A stretch of DNA of 64,000 nucleotides from NCBI GenBank assembly GCA_029204045.2, contig CM055066.1, positions 47,278,745-47,342,744 of the forward strand, written 5' to 3'. Source of the stretch: Tillandsia leiboldiana. Taxonomy: Eukaryota; Streptophyta; Magnoliopsida; Poales; Bromeliaceae. This document shows positions 1 through 10,919 of the stretch, piece after piece. The notes under the pieces are model-generated. The model did not search any database, was not told the origin of the DNA, and worked only from the letters and a program-made list of their open reading frames with translations. Position 1 is the first letter of the stretch. Each line of letters opens with the position of its first letter. The translations under genes and the position numbers were made by a program.

Positions 1-740
1 AAGGGGCCAGGACTTTCGAGCAGCGTCCAGATAAGAAACGCCCCGCCCCAGATAATGATGGACAGGCCAGTTCAGGGAGACCACCACGACCCCTGCGGCC
101 CCAGTCTACGGGCCGTGGGCGTTTTGATCGACGAGGACCTGGTAGATCGCAGAGGCCTCCGCAGCAGCAGTCTCGACAGTCTCGGGCGTCGGTCCGATGC
201 ATTTTCTGTAGGGGGCAGCATTCATCAAATACCTGTGGCTTGAGGGAGGGTCGATGCTTCCGATGTGGGCAGCCAGGCCACATCCGACCTACGTGCCCCT
301 TTCGGGTTTTAGTAGCACCTTCTTCAGCATTGGCCCCTACCGCATCCCAGCAGAGGTCACAGAGGCCTCAGCGGCATAGGCAGCAGCAACAGCAGGTAAG
401 GCAGCCTCAGTCTATAGTTAGGTGCATTTTCTGCGAAGGTCAGCACACTTCAGGTGCTTGTGACTTGAGGTTCGGCCGCTGTTTCAAGTGCGGACAGCCC
501 GGGCACGTGCGAGTTACGTGTCCTTCGGGATAACGGTGGCACCTACTTCGGCATCTGTCCCTACCACTTCCCAGCTACGACCGGGAGCTTCACCGACAGA
601 TCTTCAAGGAGATCAAGTTTCATTCCCCCGCCCTTCTGGAGAGAGACAGCCGTTGTTGAGCAGTCAAGATGGCTTAGCGCAGGCAAGGGATTCTGCTATG
701 GCTGATCGAGTGGAGGCAGGTATGATTTACTTTCTGGCAT
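1..740 (+). pseudogene. gag remnant with duplicated zinc-knuckle block
   Basis: Remnant of the nucleocapsid end of gag, which binds element RNA. Two successive blocks each hold a short CX2C half-knuckle (CIFC...C) followed by a full CX2CX4HX4C knuckle: about 195-300 (RCFRCGQPGHIRPTCP) and about 420-533 (RCFKCGQPGHVRVTCP). Both blocks are followed by the same VAPxSAxxPTxSQ-like linker, so about 0.2 kb appears tandemly duplicated. Element B has only one such block. The reading frame changes between blocks and a stop follows the second knuckle near 531. Everything upstream of the window is unknown. The family assignment is secure; whether the duplication predates decay is not. Confidence 0.85.
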
Positions 741-789
741 AAGGACTCGTACCTCGTTTTTATAGGGGCATCTCTTTATTTGTAGAGAA

Positions 790-3700
790 TGTACATCATT
801 GCATAGGGTTAGGAATAGGACTCTCACCTTGTGCACAGAAGGTGTAGATTCCCGATTGAACTCTGCACATGGAGGAGTGCTGTTAGCCCCGCCCGATTTA
901 GATCGAGTCCTGGATTATGCCAGTAGACCTATTGGACCTGAGTCAACTGAAGGACTTCGATGTGGTCCTCGGGATGGACTGGTTGGCTCGGTATTTTGCG
1001 ACTATTGATTGTGCCGCAAGGACCGTCACTTTTAGAAAGCCAGACCAGAAAATGTTGGTATATCGGGAATGTCAGAGCGCTTTCTTTGCCTCTATGATTT
1101 CGACTTCCCGAGCGAGGCTGATGATCCGTCGAGGATGTGTAGCCTTTTTGGCTAGTGTTGTTGAGGGGCCTACGGCGGCGCCGGAACTCGGGGATATCCC
1201 TATTGCCCGCGAGTTCCCGGATGTTTTCCCACCTGAGCTGTCTAGCATGCCGCCAGATAGGGAGATTGAGTTCGTGATTAACGTAGTTCCAGGAACTGCG
1301 CCAATCTCTAAGGCTCCTTACCGGATGACACCGGCTGAGCTGCGAGAGCTTAAGGCGCAACTCCAGGATTTAATGGATAAGGATTTTATTAGGCCGAGTG
1401 TATCACCTTGGGGTGCGCCGGTGCTATTCGTAAAGAAGATGGGTCACTCCGACTATGTGTGGATTATAGAGAATTAAATAAAGTGACCATCAAGAACAAG
1501 TACCCTTTTGCCGCGCATCGATGATCTCTTTGATCAGCTGCAAGGGTCTTGCGTCTTCTCTAAGATAGATTTGCAGTCCGGTTACCACCAGTTGAAGATG
1601 AAGGCCGTAGATATTCCGAAACGGCATTTTGATCACGGTATGGGCATTATGAATTTACAGTTATGCCTTTTGGGCTAACTAATGCCCCTGCCGCATTCAT
1701 GGATTTAATGAACCGGATCTTCCGACTATACTTGGATCGATTCGTAGTAGTATTCATTGATGATATCTTGATTTACTCCCGAAGTGATATTGAGCATGAG
1801 GAGCACTTAAAGGTTGTGCTGCAACTTCTGCGAGAAAAGAAGTTGTATGCCAAGCTGGCAAAGTGCGAGTTTTGGCTTCGGGAGGTAGTCTTCTTGGGCC
1901 ATGTGATTTCTGCCGCAGGTGTGGCAGTGGACCCAGCGAAGATTGAGGCGGTTCGGGATTGGCCCCGACTAACGACGGTTTCTGAGGTACGTAGCTTTAT
2001 GGGTTTAGCTGGGTATTACCGTCGGTTTGTGGAAGGCTTTACGAAGCTCTCCACACCCCTCACTCGCTTGACGCGTAAGGGAGTGAAGTTTATCTGGAGT
2101 GAGGACTGTCAAAAGAGCTTTGAGGAGCTGAAGAATAAACTGATGACCGCTCCTATCCTTTCCCTTCCTGTTATGGGAAAAGGATATGTGATCTATAGTG
2201 ATGCATCACACAGCGGACTTGGTTGTGTGCTGATGCAGGAAGGGAGGGTAATTGCTTACGCATCAAGGCAACTCAAGGATTATGAGAAGAATTACCCTAC
2301 CCATGACTTGGAGCTTGCTGCTGTAGTGTTTGCACTGAAGCTTTGGCGTCATTATCTATATGGGGAGCATTGTGAAATCTACACCGACCACAAGAGCCTA
2401 AAATACCTGTTCACACAGAAGGAGTTGAATTTGAGGCAACGTAGGTGGTTAGAGCTATTAAAGGATTATGATATTCTCTACCACCCAGGCAAGGCTAATG
2501 TGGTCGCTGATGCCTTGAGTAGGAGGGCGGTGCAAAGTTTGTCTATGTTGATCACAGACCAGGCACCGCTATTAGAGGAAATGAGACGACTCGAGATAGA
2601 GGTTGTGTCCCCTGGGGTCACTGCTAGACTGACATCTTTAGTCTTGCAGCCCACTCTGCTGGACAGGATAAAAAAGAAACAGAGTGAGGACCCCCACTTG
2701 GCCAGGATTAGAGATCATATTCCGAGTGATCAGTCAGGGGACTTTACGGTAGATGCCTCGGGAGTACTGAGGTACAGGAACCGAGCATGTGTGCCAATAC
2801 ATGTGGAGATTAGAGAACAGATATTGCGAGAGGCCCATTATACACCTTATACCCTACATCCTGGTGGGACTAAGATGTATAAGGACCTCAAGGCACACTT
2901 CTGGTGGAAAGGCATGAAAAGGGATATTGGGAGATTTGTGGCCCAGTGTTTAACTTGTCAGCAAGTGAAAGCTGAGCATCTAGTGCCAGCTGGCAAGTTA
3001 CAAAGTCTCCCAATCCCCGAGTGGAAATGGGACCACATTACAATGGACTTTGTGGTCGGACTACCGAGGGCCCAGGGAGGAGCATACGCTATCTGGGTAG
3101 TTGTAGATAGACTTACCAAGTCGGCGCACTTTCTGCCCATGCAGACTACGTGGCCACTTGAGCGACTAGCCCAGCTATATCTAGATGAGATAGTTAGATT
3201 ACATGGAGTACCAGCCTCCATTGTATCAGATTGAGACCCGAGGTTTGTTTCACGTTTCTGGATGAGTTTGCAGACAACCTTGGGAACTCAGCTTAGGTTC
3301 AGTACTGCTTTTCATCCGCAGACGGATGGACAGTCAGAACGGACGATACAAATCCTGGAGGACATGCTGAGGGCTTGTGTCTTGGATTTCGGCGGAGCGT
3401 GGATTCGGCATTTATCTTTGGCTGAATTCGCGTACAACAATAGCTTTCAAGCGAGCATTCAGATGGCTCCGTTTGAAGCATTGTATGGACGCAAGTGTCG
3501 ATCACCACTTTATTGGAGTGACGTAGACGAGAGGCGGACCTTGGGACCAGATGTCTTGATAGAGGCAGAAGAGAAGGTCCGGGTGATTCGAAAGCATCTT
3601 CAGACCGCCCAAAACCGACAGAGGAGCTATGCCGACGTTCGGCGACGAGACTTAGAATTTCAGGTTGGAGATCATGTATTCCTGAAGGTCTCGCCGTCCA

Positions 3701-4092
3701 AAGGAATCAGGAGGTTCGGCATTCGTGGGAAACTTAGCCCCCGATATATTGGACCCTTTGAGGTATTGGGGCGTATCGGGCCAGTTGCCTACCGACTCGC
3801 ACTTCCTCCAAGGCTTGCTGGTGTCCATGATGTATTTCATGTTTCTACTTTGAGGAAGTATATCTTCGACCCATCGCACGTCATCGACTTCACACCGCTT
3901 GAGATCAGCGAGGATTTGAGGTATGAAGAACGCCCACTGCGAGTTCTGGATCGAAAGGTGAAAGAATTACGCAGTCGGGCCATTCCCTATGTGAAGATCC
4001 AATGGAGCAATCATGACGAGCGCGAGGCTACATGGGAGCTCGAGTCGGAGATGAGGAATGCTCACCCCTACTTATTCGAGACATCGGACTGA
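790..4092 (+). pseudogene. pol pseudogene: PR-RT-RNase H-integrase-chromodomain
   Basis: Aligned by eye with the intact frame of element B. The protease active-site triplet (Asp-Thr-Gly in B) is replaced near 765-785. The frame 917-1477 covers the protease end and start of RT; it is lost by a 4-base deletion near 1437, a 1-base insertion near 1505 and a 1-base loss near 1615. The frame 1663-3231 is open and holds the RT box FIDDILIYS, RNase H (YSDASHSGLG) and the integrase zinc finger (CLTCQQVKAEH). A TGA at 3232-3234 replaces the Arg codon after the second catalytic Asp of integrase. The same frame then reads to 4092 through the integrase Glu (TDGQSERTIQ) and the chromodomain-like tail. The lesions should prevent production of a working polyprotein. 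Confidence 0.93.
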
Positions 4093-4133
4093 GGATTATT
4101 GTTTAGTCTCGTTTCGAGGACGAAACTCTTTTT

Positions 4134-4145
4134 AGTGGGGGAGGA
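4134..4145 (+). other. Polypurine tract of element A
   Basis: Purine run AGTGGGGGAGGA directly before the LTR start TGTGATG. It is the expected plus-strand primer site and fixes the LTR boundary. Element B has the equivalent run at 23961-23972. Confidence 0.85.
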
Positions 4146-4838
4146 TGTGATGATCCGGACTCCCGCAGGAACTGTGCAACATTAAACAGTGATTGTAGGG
4201 AGCTTATTCGGTGAAACAGAGCTTGTAGATTTGAAATTGAACATTTAATATAGACTCTGCACAAAAATCAGAGCAAATGGAATTTTCCGGGAGCTTTCGA
4301 CAAAATTTCGGATGAGAATTTAGCAAAATGGACAGCGGATTTGGACTCAGCGCGCAAAAACGGTCAAAATGGTATATTCACTTTATTTTTTCGCTAAAGT
4401 TTACTGTTCACCAGAACAGTAACTCCGGCTTGCCGGAATTACTGTTCCGGCAGCCGGCAGGCGGCGGCACAGCGGCGGCGCACGGCGGAGCAAGGCGAGG
4501 GGCGGCGGCGCAAGGCGCGGGCTGCAGCGCTGGTGCGCGGTCCATTGGCCTGGCGTGCACCGGGAGCAGCGAAGACCCCCTTGCCACGTGGCGCTTCCCC
4601 ATTGGTTCGCCGGCTTCTAGAAGCCCGTGGGAGGGTGACACGTGGCACACCCGGATTGGCTGACAGGATCCGGAAGACCCGGCGCGGAGACCGGGCCTGT
4701 GCACCACGTGGACACGTGGTGGCTTCTGAGTGGCCCTTGCACAGGCTGTTTCCTGTTTTGTGAACGCGTGGTGCGTTTTGGTTGGCCCGTTTCGGTGTTC
4801 CCTGTTCGGATCCGATCCTGTGTGGAGCCCCAGCCCAT

Positions 4839-4846
4839 TATAAATA
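4839..4846 (+). promoter_or_regulatory. TATA box of element A LTR
   Basis: TATAAATA lies about 690 bp into the LTR, followed by C-rich and then CT-rich sequence. This is the normal position for the U3/R promoter of a long LTR. Transcription would be expected to start roughly 30 bp downstream. Confidence 0.7.
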
Positions 4847-5577
4847 GCAATCCCCACCCCCTCTCATTCCCACCTCGATTTGCGGGCCTTAGAGTGAGAA
4901 TCAGGGCATGTGCCCTCTACGAAAATTCTTCCTCTCTCTCTCCTCTCTCTCTCTTCAGAATTTTAGAATTTTTGAAGATACCGATAGTGAGTTATCTGCG
5001 ACGCGGCGCACTGCGACAGTTTTCTTTTTCGGCCCATTTTCCGTCGCAGTTCAGTCGAAAATTCCCTGTGTGCTAACCAGGAGGAATTTTTGGACGATTT
5101 TTGCGGCAGCGCGTTCCTTAGAGGTAAGGCTTTGATTTTCGTGTTGATCACTTTGCTCCATTTCATACTTTTGGCACGATTCCCGAGGTCTCTTTGACCC
5201 CCCTTTTTGCTGTGGAAATTTATGGACAGTGTCAACTTCTCCGATTTTTATCTTGGCGTAGGAGCATCAGATCGAGGTGTTTTAGGAGTCGATTTTGATC
5301 TACTCTTCGCGAGGAACGCAACCGTAATTTTTCTGGATTTTTCTGAGCACTTTATAGAGTTGAAAAACTCTTCTTTTCTCGTGCTGTTTGAAAAACAGCA
5401 AATATTGTACTTTTGGGACTTATATTGAACAGCTGTGCGCTGATTTGCAGGATTTGAGGACTGTGGACAACCAGGAGACTACCTGGGGTGTAGTTTGAGC
5501 TGCTCGATGTGGGCGGTTGTTGCTTACCTCATTTTTGACAAGCTCACTGGGATTACTGGAACTCCCCTAAAATTTAA

Positions 5578-5745
5578 TTAATGAGAACAATTGGGACAAA
5601 CTAATATGACAATTGATGAGAACAATTGGGACAAACTAATATGACAATTGATGAGAACAATTGGGACAAACTAAATTGATGAGAACTATTGGGACTACTA
5701 ACAGGACTACTAACAGGACAATTGATGAGAACCGCTGGGACGAAC
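5578..5745 (+). repeat. Tandem repeat in element A LTR
   Basis: A unit of about 38 bp containing TGATGAGAACAATTGGGAC is repeated about four times, the last copies degenerate. It lies well downstream of the TATA box. Nothing coding. Confidence 0.8.
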
Positions 5746-7130
5746 TCTCCTAAAAATTAATATAACCCCACAGATGATATGATGACTTATATTGGGACAC
5801 TGTGATTGAGACAAAGGCTATAATCTCGCATGCAAATGACTTTTATTCATTAAATCAATCTTTTCAAATCTTTGACACTATTTTACAACTTTTAAAATAA
5901 AGACAGTTGCATGCATGCCCGGACATCAGGTAGGGCCACTATTTATTGCTACACTATCATATTAAGACTTGACATGTTTTATTGCTCTCTTTTGCTTTCA
6001 GTTGCTTGTCGCTCGAGTATGAGCAGGGGTTTGGGATAGTATAGCCAAGGTTATGTTAGATTATAAACTTGTGGGGTGTTGCGGTGACCGCGGACTGTAG
6101 GCGGTCGGCCGGATGTTTATCCTTGCATCAGACTGGGGTTGAGTCTGGTCTATTTTAGGCATCAGCAGGGGATCGGGTTTTTCTAGTGGATGGTTTTTCC
6201 CACTTATCGAGTACTATGGCATCAGATCAGGGTTTCTTAGTGGATGGCTTTTCCCACTTTGATCATAGTCATGATCCAGTCCTGCTGTTTACGACACTTA
6301 TGATACTTATTACTGAGGTACTTTTACTCGTGTGGGTCGCTCCCCTCGAGTGCCACTCCGGAGTGTGTTACAGGCAGGCTTGAGTCCTTGAGACTCTCAT
6401 TCCCTATCGGTGTTATGCATTGGCCAGCATATCCGATTTGGGCAGGCAAGGCGCAGCAGGCAGTACCAGTTTTACTGGTGGCATAAGATTGGGTTTATTC
6501 AGGCAGGCATGTTAGATACTGATGCATACATACAGTCATTCCTTTTGGCACTGCATTTAGAGGCATGCTAGTGGTGGTTTTCCCTTTATTCAGCAGTTCT
6601 GCTTACAGCCTTACCACTTTTTCCTTTCTGGCCTCTAGTAGTCCTAGTGGGTGCGTCAGAGTTGAGGTTTTGCCCACTAGGGAAGGCTACTGGTTTATCT
6701 GATAGTTCTCACCCCCATTACTGTTTTTCTTTTTCTTCTTCTTTATTTTGCAGAGTCGTCTGCGGGAGCTGCTAGGCTATCAGCGGCTGATAAAGGTAAG
6801 GGGATCGCTGAGTAGATAGATCTCCTGGGAGACTGAGAGCTGTAGATAGACGTTGTACCCTTCACTCAGACTGTGATATTCTCCTTTTATTTTGAGTCTG
6901 GTTTTCGCCAGCTGGATGTACTATTTTGGTGAGCTGGGAGATTATTGTACTTATTACAGCTTTATTTGTAGTTCCAGTCTGAGATACTATGTGGTTCTTC
7001 CACTTCAGCTCTGTATTATGCTCTTTTATTGTTTATATTATATCGAAGCAGGTTACCAGCGCTTCGTGTACTCGGGAAATCCCATGTGCACGGCGGATCT
7101 GTTGGCGAGCCCGGGTTCCGGGGCGTGACA

Positions 7131-9140
7131 CAACATGAAGCTCTCCAACATGGATGGAGTTGTTCTACTGGACCATACAAAGCTTCTTGACCATTCCTTC
7201 CCGGCCGGAGATGGCCGGAGCGCCAGCGGCCGCGTTTCATTCCATTCTCGGGTCCATCCATGGCCGCACCACTTTGGTGCTGCATGGATGCCATGCAAAT
7301 GCATGGGCGCACTCCTCTCACACCCAGGAACATTTCTGGGCAAGTGGCCGGCGGCGGGGAGGCGCGCCGGCGCCGGAGCAGCAAGCTCGGCCGAAGTGCA
7401 TAATCCCAAAAACTAGGGTTAGGTTCTGCAACCGATTGGCTTGATCAAACTCCACCAAATTTGGTGGAGTTGATCCTCAGCTCCAACAGTTCAAACCCAT
7501 CATTTTGGTTCCCGAGTTGGTCCACTGGTTGCCGAGAAAGACAGCGGCGGAGCTCGGCTAGGTTTCCGGCCAACTTTGCTCCCGCCGGCCAACCAGGCTG
7601 CATGGGGGCTCGGGCTCGTGCAGGGAGCATCCTTAGGACACAGGGAGTCTACTGCTAAGGGTCTCGGGTCTTGAGAACCATTGGTTAGGGTGCTCTTACC
7701 TTGGCCGGAGTTGGTGAAGAAGGAGGAAGCCGGTTCTTGGTCCCTTCTCCACGCGCGGCCACGGCAAGCTCCAGGAACACTCCTCTGGTACTGAGGAACT
7801 CCACTGGATCTTCAAATCAAAACTTGGAAGAAGTTGGTTCCATCTTCTTCTTTCTCTCTCTCTCCCGAGCTCCTCTCTAATGGTGTTTGTCCCCTCGGCC
7901 ACCCCCCACTCAGGCTAAGTTTGGGAAACACAGAGGGGAAGTTGGTGCTTCGAATTATCCCCAAACCCCTCGTGCTCTGGCCCAGGGCAGTCCAAGAGGC
8001 AACTCCAACATAAATGCAAGATTCTTTGCAACTTTTCTCAAACCCGGTTCACACACACCCTCCCAGTCCCGAGCTCTGCACAGCAATGGGCTTCTTAGGT
8101 TAGCAGAGGCCCATTCAACAAAGTCCCAAGGGCTTTGGCCCAAGAACACCCAAAATACTTGAAGAAAAATGATAATTCGGCGCTTTTCACGCATTTTGAG
8201 AAAATCCGCTCGACGAAATGCGAAATGGACTTCGCCACGACGTCCGGCTCGTCGAGACCTTCAAGTTAGGATATTTATTTGTTCAATTTGGCGCTCAAAC
8301 GACTTCCCGGGCCATTTAGTTCTATATGTCACAATCCGATGCACGCACTTCGATGCACCCGGATCGCCAAACGCGAAAACCGTCAGTGCCATTGCGTTCA
8401 GAATGTCGAAATTAGCTAGGTTCGACTACTCATACCCCTATGTCAGGGTTTCAGATAGTGAATCGGCCGTTAGTGGTCGAAAGGGAATTAAAACGCAGGG
8501 TTACTATTCACACTTAAGTTGTGGGGCCCGCGGTTTCTTCGCTGATTTCTGGAAGATCCGGCCGTTGGATCGTCGACAAGTGAATATGAATATTTCATGT
8601 TTCGACGAGACAGTCGCAATGGTGAACTCAGATTTTCGAGATCAGACCCCGATCAAAAAGCGATATTTTTGGGGCTCAATTTACTTATTTTCTGTAATTA
8701 ATAAATCCAGAAATTTATTTAAATCTTTAAAAATTCACGATTACTACAGTTAAATTTAAAATTACTCTATCAGATATAACTAAATAAATATATATATAAA
8801 TAAATAAACTGGGAGATGAGAGGGAGAGAAAGAAAAACCATCTGATTGATCGCCAAAGCGCCGACGGGCAAGTATAAATCATACAGTAATCAATACAGAT
8901 TTTCAGACAAAATAGACTTGTCCAATACCTGTCCCCCCGAAGCCAATAAAGGAGATCCAAATTCCAACACTTTATTAACATCAAAACTGCAAGTGAAAAG
9001 GAAAAAAAAAATCAATTTCCATTTGTTCATGTACATGGTTTGCTATTTACATCAATAAACTTAATCACAACAAAATAAAACTATCTCAAGTTAAGTCCAA
9101 AAAGGAAAAAAAAACAATAGCTAAAGGAACGTAAGCAACA
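7131..9140. other. Unclassified stretch, repeat-like
   Basis: Sequence after element A. I see no convincing gene. 7131-8160 is of mixed composition with short frames on both strands; 8160-8760 is open on + for 194 codons (8169-8753) but shows no motif or codon pattern that I recognise, and 8740-9140 is AT-rich. A 24-bp perfect palindrome sits at 7448-7471. It may be a fragment of another long LTR or untranslated leader, but I found no PBS, TSD or inverted termini to prove it. Confidence 0.4.
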
Positions 9141-9152
9141 AACAAACATTTT

Positions 9153-9383
9153 CTAAAAGCACATTCTGAAAGTGAGACATGAAGCTATGTTAGGATCAAC
9201 ATCTGACCAAACCGATCCAATGTCTTTAGCAGCATTAGAAAATCCAGCCTCCACTATTTCTGCTTCCACAGATGCAAATAACTCCTTAAGAGATGTGTGC
9301 TTGACATTCTCAGCTATTGCACCTATAGCATGAGCAGCAGCAACCCTTGTTTCCCAGTTCCTGCTGCGGAGATATTGAGAAAC
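9153..9383 (-). pseudogene. Fragment of BTAF1/MOT1 homolog (TBP-associated factor), one exon
   Basis: The frame reads VSQYLRSRNWETRVAAAHAI and continues through AENVKHTSLKELFASVEAEI, the second exon of plant BTAF1 (MOT1 family, an ATPase that removes TATA-binding protein from DNA). The upstream intron acceptor is kept: TTTGCAATTTGCAG-type sequence sits directly before the exon, at 9384-9397 on the complement. The frame ends in a stop about where the family would continue with SFDINKVLEFG. No further BTAF1 exons are visible on either side, and the SWI2/SNF2 ATPase is absent. It is a captured or left-behind piece of genomic DNA, not a retrocopy, because the intron edge is present. Confidence 0.8.
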
Positions 9384-9639
9384 CTGCAATTTGCAAACTA
9401 TTTATGCTTATTCATTAAAAGAGCAAGGTATAAGACAGTTGGTGCTATAAATATTTTGGTGGAAATTTCCTAATTAAACATGTCAATAACATGAAATGGA
9501 GATAAATTGACATTCTCAAGAAGCAACACTTCAAATAGGAAAAATGATTGTGCCATATGAAAGCATCAGAACTAAGCACCAGAACTGAACAAACAGAAGT
9601 CAAATAGACACCCTATAAATGTCGATACCCACCTGCGCA

Positions 9640-9897
9640 CAACATCTTCTTCTCGTGGATCGATTTTAAATCTCGCCCCGCCCAATCCTTTCTGATTTGC
9701 CATAAACATTGACAAACCAGTCCGATTCTTTTGGTATGTTGATACTTCTTTTTTTTTTCACATCAAGATCGAGAGAGATAGCAAATGAACACCCATTAAA
9801 ACGGAGCCATAGTAGGAATTTGGCAATCGAACGGGGAGTTGTACCTTCAGAAGGGCGTCGAACGCCTTCTACGGATCTTGTCGTCTGCAGCGGCAGC
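9640..9897 (-). other. Possible further exon remnants upstream of the BTAF1 fragment
   Basis: On the - strand, 9845-9897 ends in AFDALLK directly before a donor-like GTACAAC, roughly where the first BTAF1 exon (ending in LLKK in relatives) would be expected, but the frame contains a stop. 9631-9703 reads MANQKGLGGARFKIDPREED, which I do not recognise. Both are weak and may be chance. Confidence 0.25.
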
Positions 9898-9959
9898 TAA
9901 AGAATTAGGGTTAAAAATAAATTAGTACTAATTTCTTTAAAAAAATACCGCCTCCGTCG

Positions 9960-10244
9960 GCGCCTCCGCCGGCTCCTTCGCTCTTCGCCTCCCTCAGCCG
10001 CCGCCTCCGCAGCAGCGGCAGCGTCAAGGACGCTCAGCCCCTCATGTTCCCCGCGGCGGCGGCTGTGGGGGGACGGCGCAAAGGCGCGGCCTTTGAGGCG
10101 GCGGAGCCGTCCGCGCCGAAGGTCACGTGCATCGGGCAGGTGCGCGTGAAGGGGAAGAAGAAGAATAAGGGTAAGGCGTTGCGGTCGCGGTCGCGGAGGG
10201 AGGCGAGCTTCAGGCGACGGGGTGGTGTGCGTGGTCGTGGAGAG

Positions 10245-10250
<6 letters not shown>
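9960..10250 (+). pseudogene. Host-gene fragment with AAEPSAPKVTCIGQVRVK motif
   Basis: The frame on + (about 9960-10250, with an ATG at 10044) reads FASLSRRLRSSGSVKDAQPL, later EPSAPKVTCIGQVRVK and then a lysine-rich stretch. I recall this 'SPKVTCIGQVRVK' block from a family of plant proteins of unknown function often labelled syringolide-induced protein 14-1-1-like; that name is from memory and the family's role is not established. The frame then runs into a long GA microsatellite and loses meaning. It lies next to, and on the opposite strand from, the BTAF1 fragment. Confidence 0.55.

Positions 10251-10298
<48 letters not shown>
10248..10298. repeat. (AG)n microsatellite
   Basis: About 25 AG units, with further interrupted GA-rich runs to about 10435. 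It explains the low-complexity Arg-Glu and Leu-Ser frames on the two strands. Confidence 0.95.
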
Positions 10299-10301
<3 letters not shown>

Positions 10302-10896
10302 GAATTTTTTTTTGAGGGAGAGAATAAGAAAGAGAGAGGCGGTTCGGAGTTTGAGCAAAGAGAGAGAGAGAGAGTGAGGAGGAAACCATGTGCGGCAGGA
10401 TGGTTTGAGCAAAGAGAGAGAGAAGAGAGAGAAGGTAATCATGTGCGGGCAGGGGCGGTTTGAGCAAAAAGAGGAGGACACGTCACCCAATGCACAGCAT
10501 TGCGACACCTCAGCAGAATGCACAAAATTGCGACACGTCACGCCGAAGGAACCACTAAATATATATTTGTATAGATTATTTCAGGAATGACGGTGTGCTC
10601 TTTTAAAGATTCGCACCTTAACTTATTATAAAAAATATTTACTTTCTAACAAGCAATATTTATAACTAACAAACAATATCTATAACTATTGACATATACT
10701 AGTGTGCAAATTTAGAGAGTATAACGAAGATTTATTTTGATATGAAAGTTATTGAGGTTTCGAATTTTTTGAATAGGTTTGGCAACCAAATATTTAATTA
10801 ATGATTAATTCGAATAATTGTTCAACTTTCATTTACGATAAATTTATTATATGTAGATTACAACTAGCAGGTGATTTATATAGGCAATTTAAAATA
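10299..10896. other. Sequence between GA repeat and LINE 3' end
   Basis: Two partly repeated GA-rich segments to about 10480, then AT-rich DNA with no gene that I can support. The last 25 bases contain the A-tail of the LINE (as T-runs on +). Confidence 0.6.
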
Positions 10897-10919
10897 TTTT
10901 ATTTTTTTATTTTTTTTTT

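Larger units (their letters stand above)
1..7130 (+). mobile_element. Decayed Ty3/gypsy chromovirus (element A), 5' part outside window
   Basis: An LTR retrotransposon seen from within gag to the end of its 3' LTR. Order is gag zinc knuckles, protease remnant, reverse transcriptase, RNase H, integrase, a chromodomain-like tail, polypurine tract and LTR, which is the Ty3/gypsy order. The tail has the pattern of the chromovirus (Tekay/Del) branch, with EATWE followed by an acidic stretch and YLFE. It is closely related to element B at 16227-26589, including the LTR terminus ending GGCGTGACA. Coding capacity is lost through frameshifts, a stop and a ruined protease site. The 5' LTR and primer site are not in the window, so no target duplication can be tested; the five bases after the element are CAACA. 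Confidence 0.93.
4146..7130 (+). repeat. 3' LTR of element A (2985 bp)
   Basis: Starts TGTGATGATCC right after the polypurine tract and ends GGGGCGTGACA. The last part, GTTGGCGAGCCCGGG...GGGCGTGACA, is shared with the LTR of element B, so both boundaries are supported. The LTR carries a TATA box at 4839-4846, a CT-rich leader after it (about 4915-4955), a tandem repeat at 5578-5745, and two copies of a short stem (AGTGG / CCACT) near 6186 and 6238. No open reading frame in it deserves annotation. Confidence 0.9.

Noticed and set aside
8169..8753. 194-codon frame on +
   Set aside because: No recognisable motif and unlike a protein in composition; left as unclassified DNA.
9897..10541. Frame of 214 codons on - with Leu-Ser runs
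   Set aside because: Antisense shadow of the GA microsatellite and of the + strand gene fragment.
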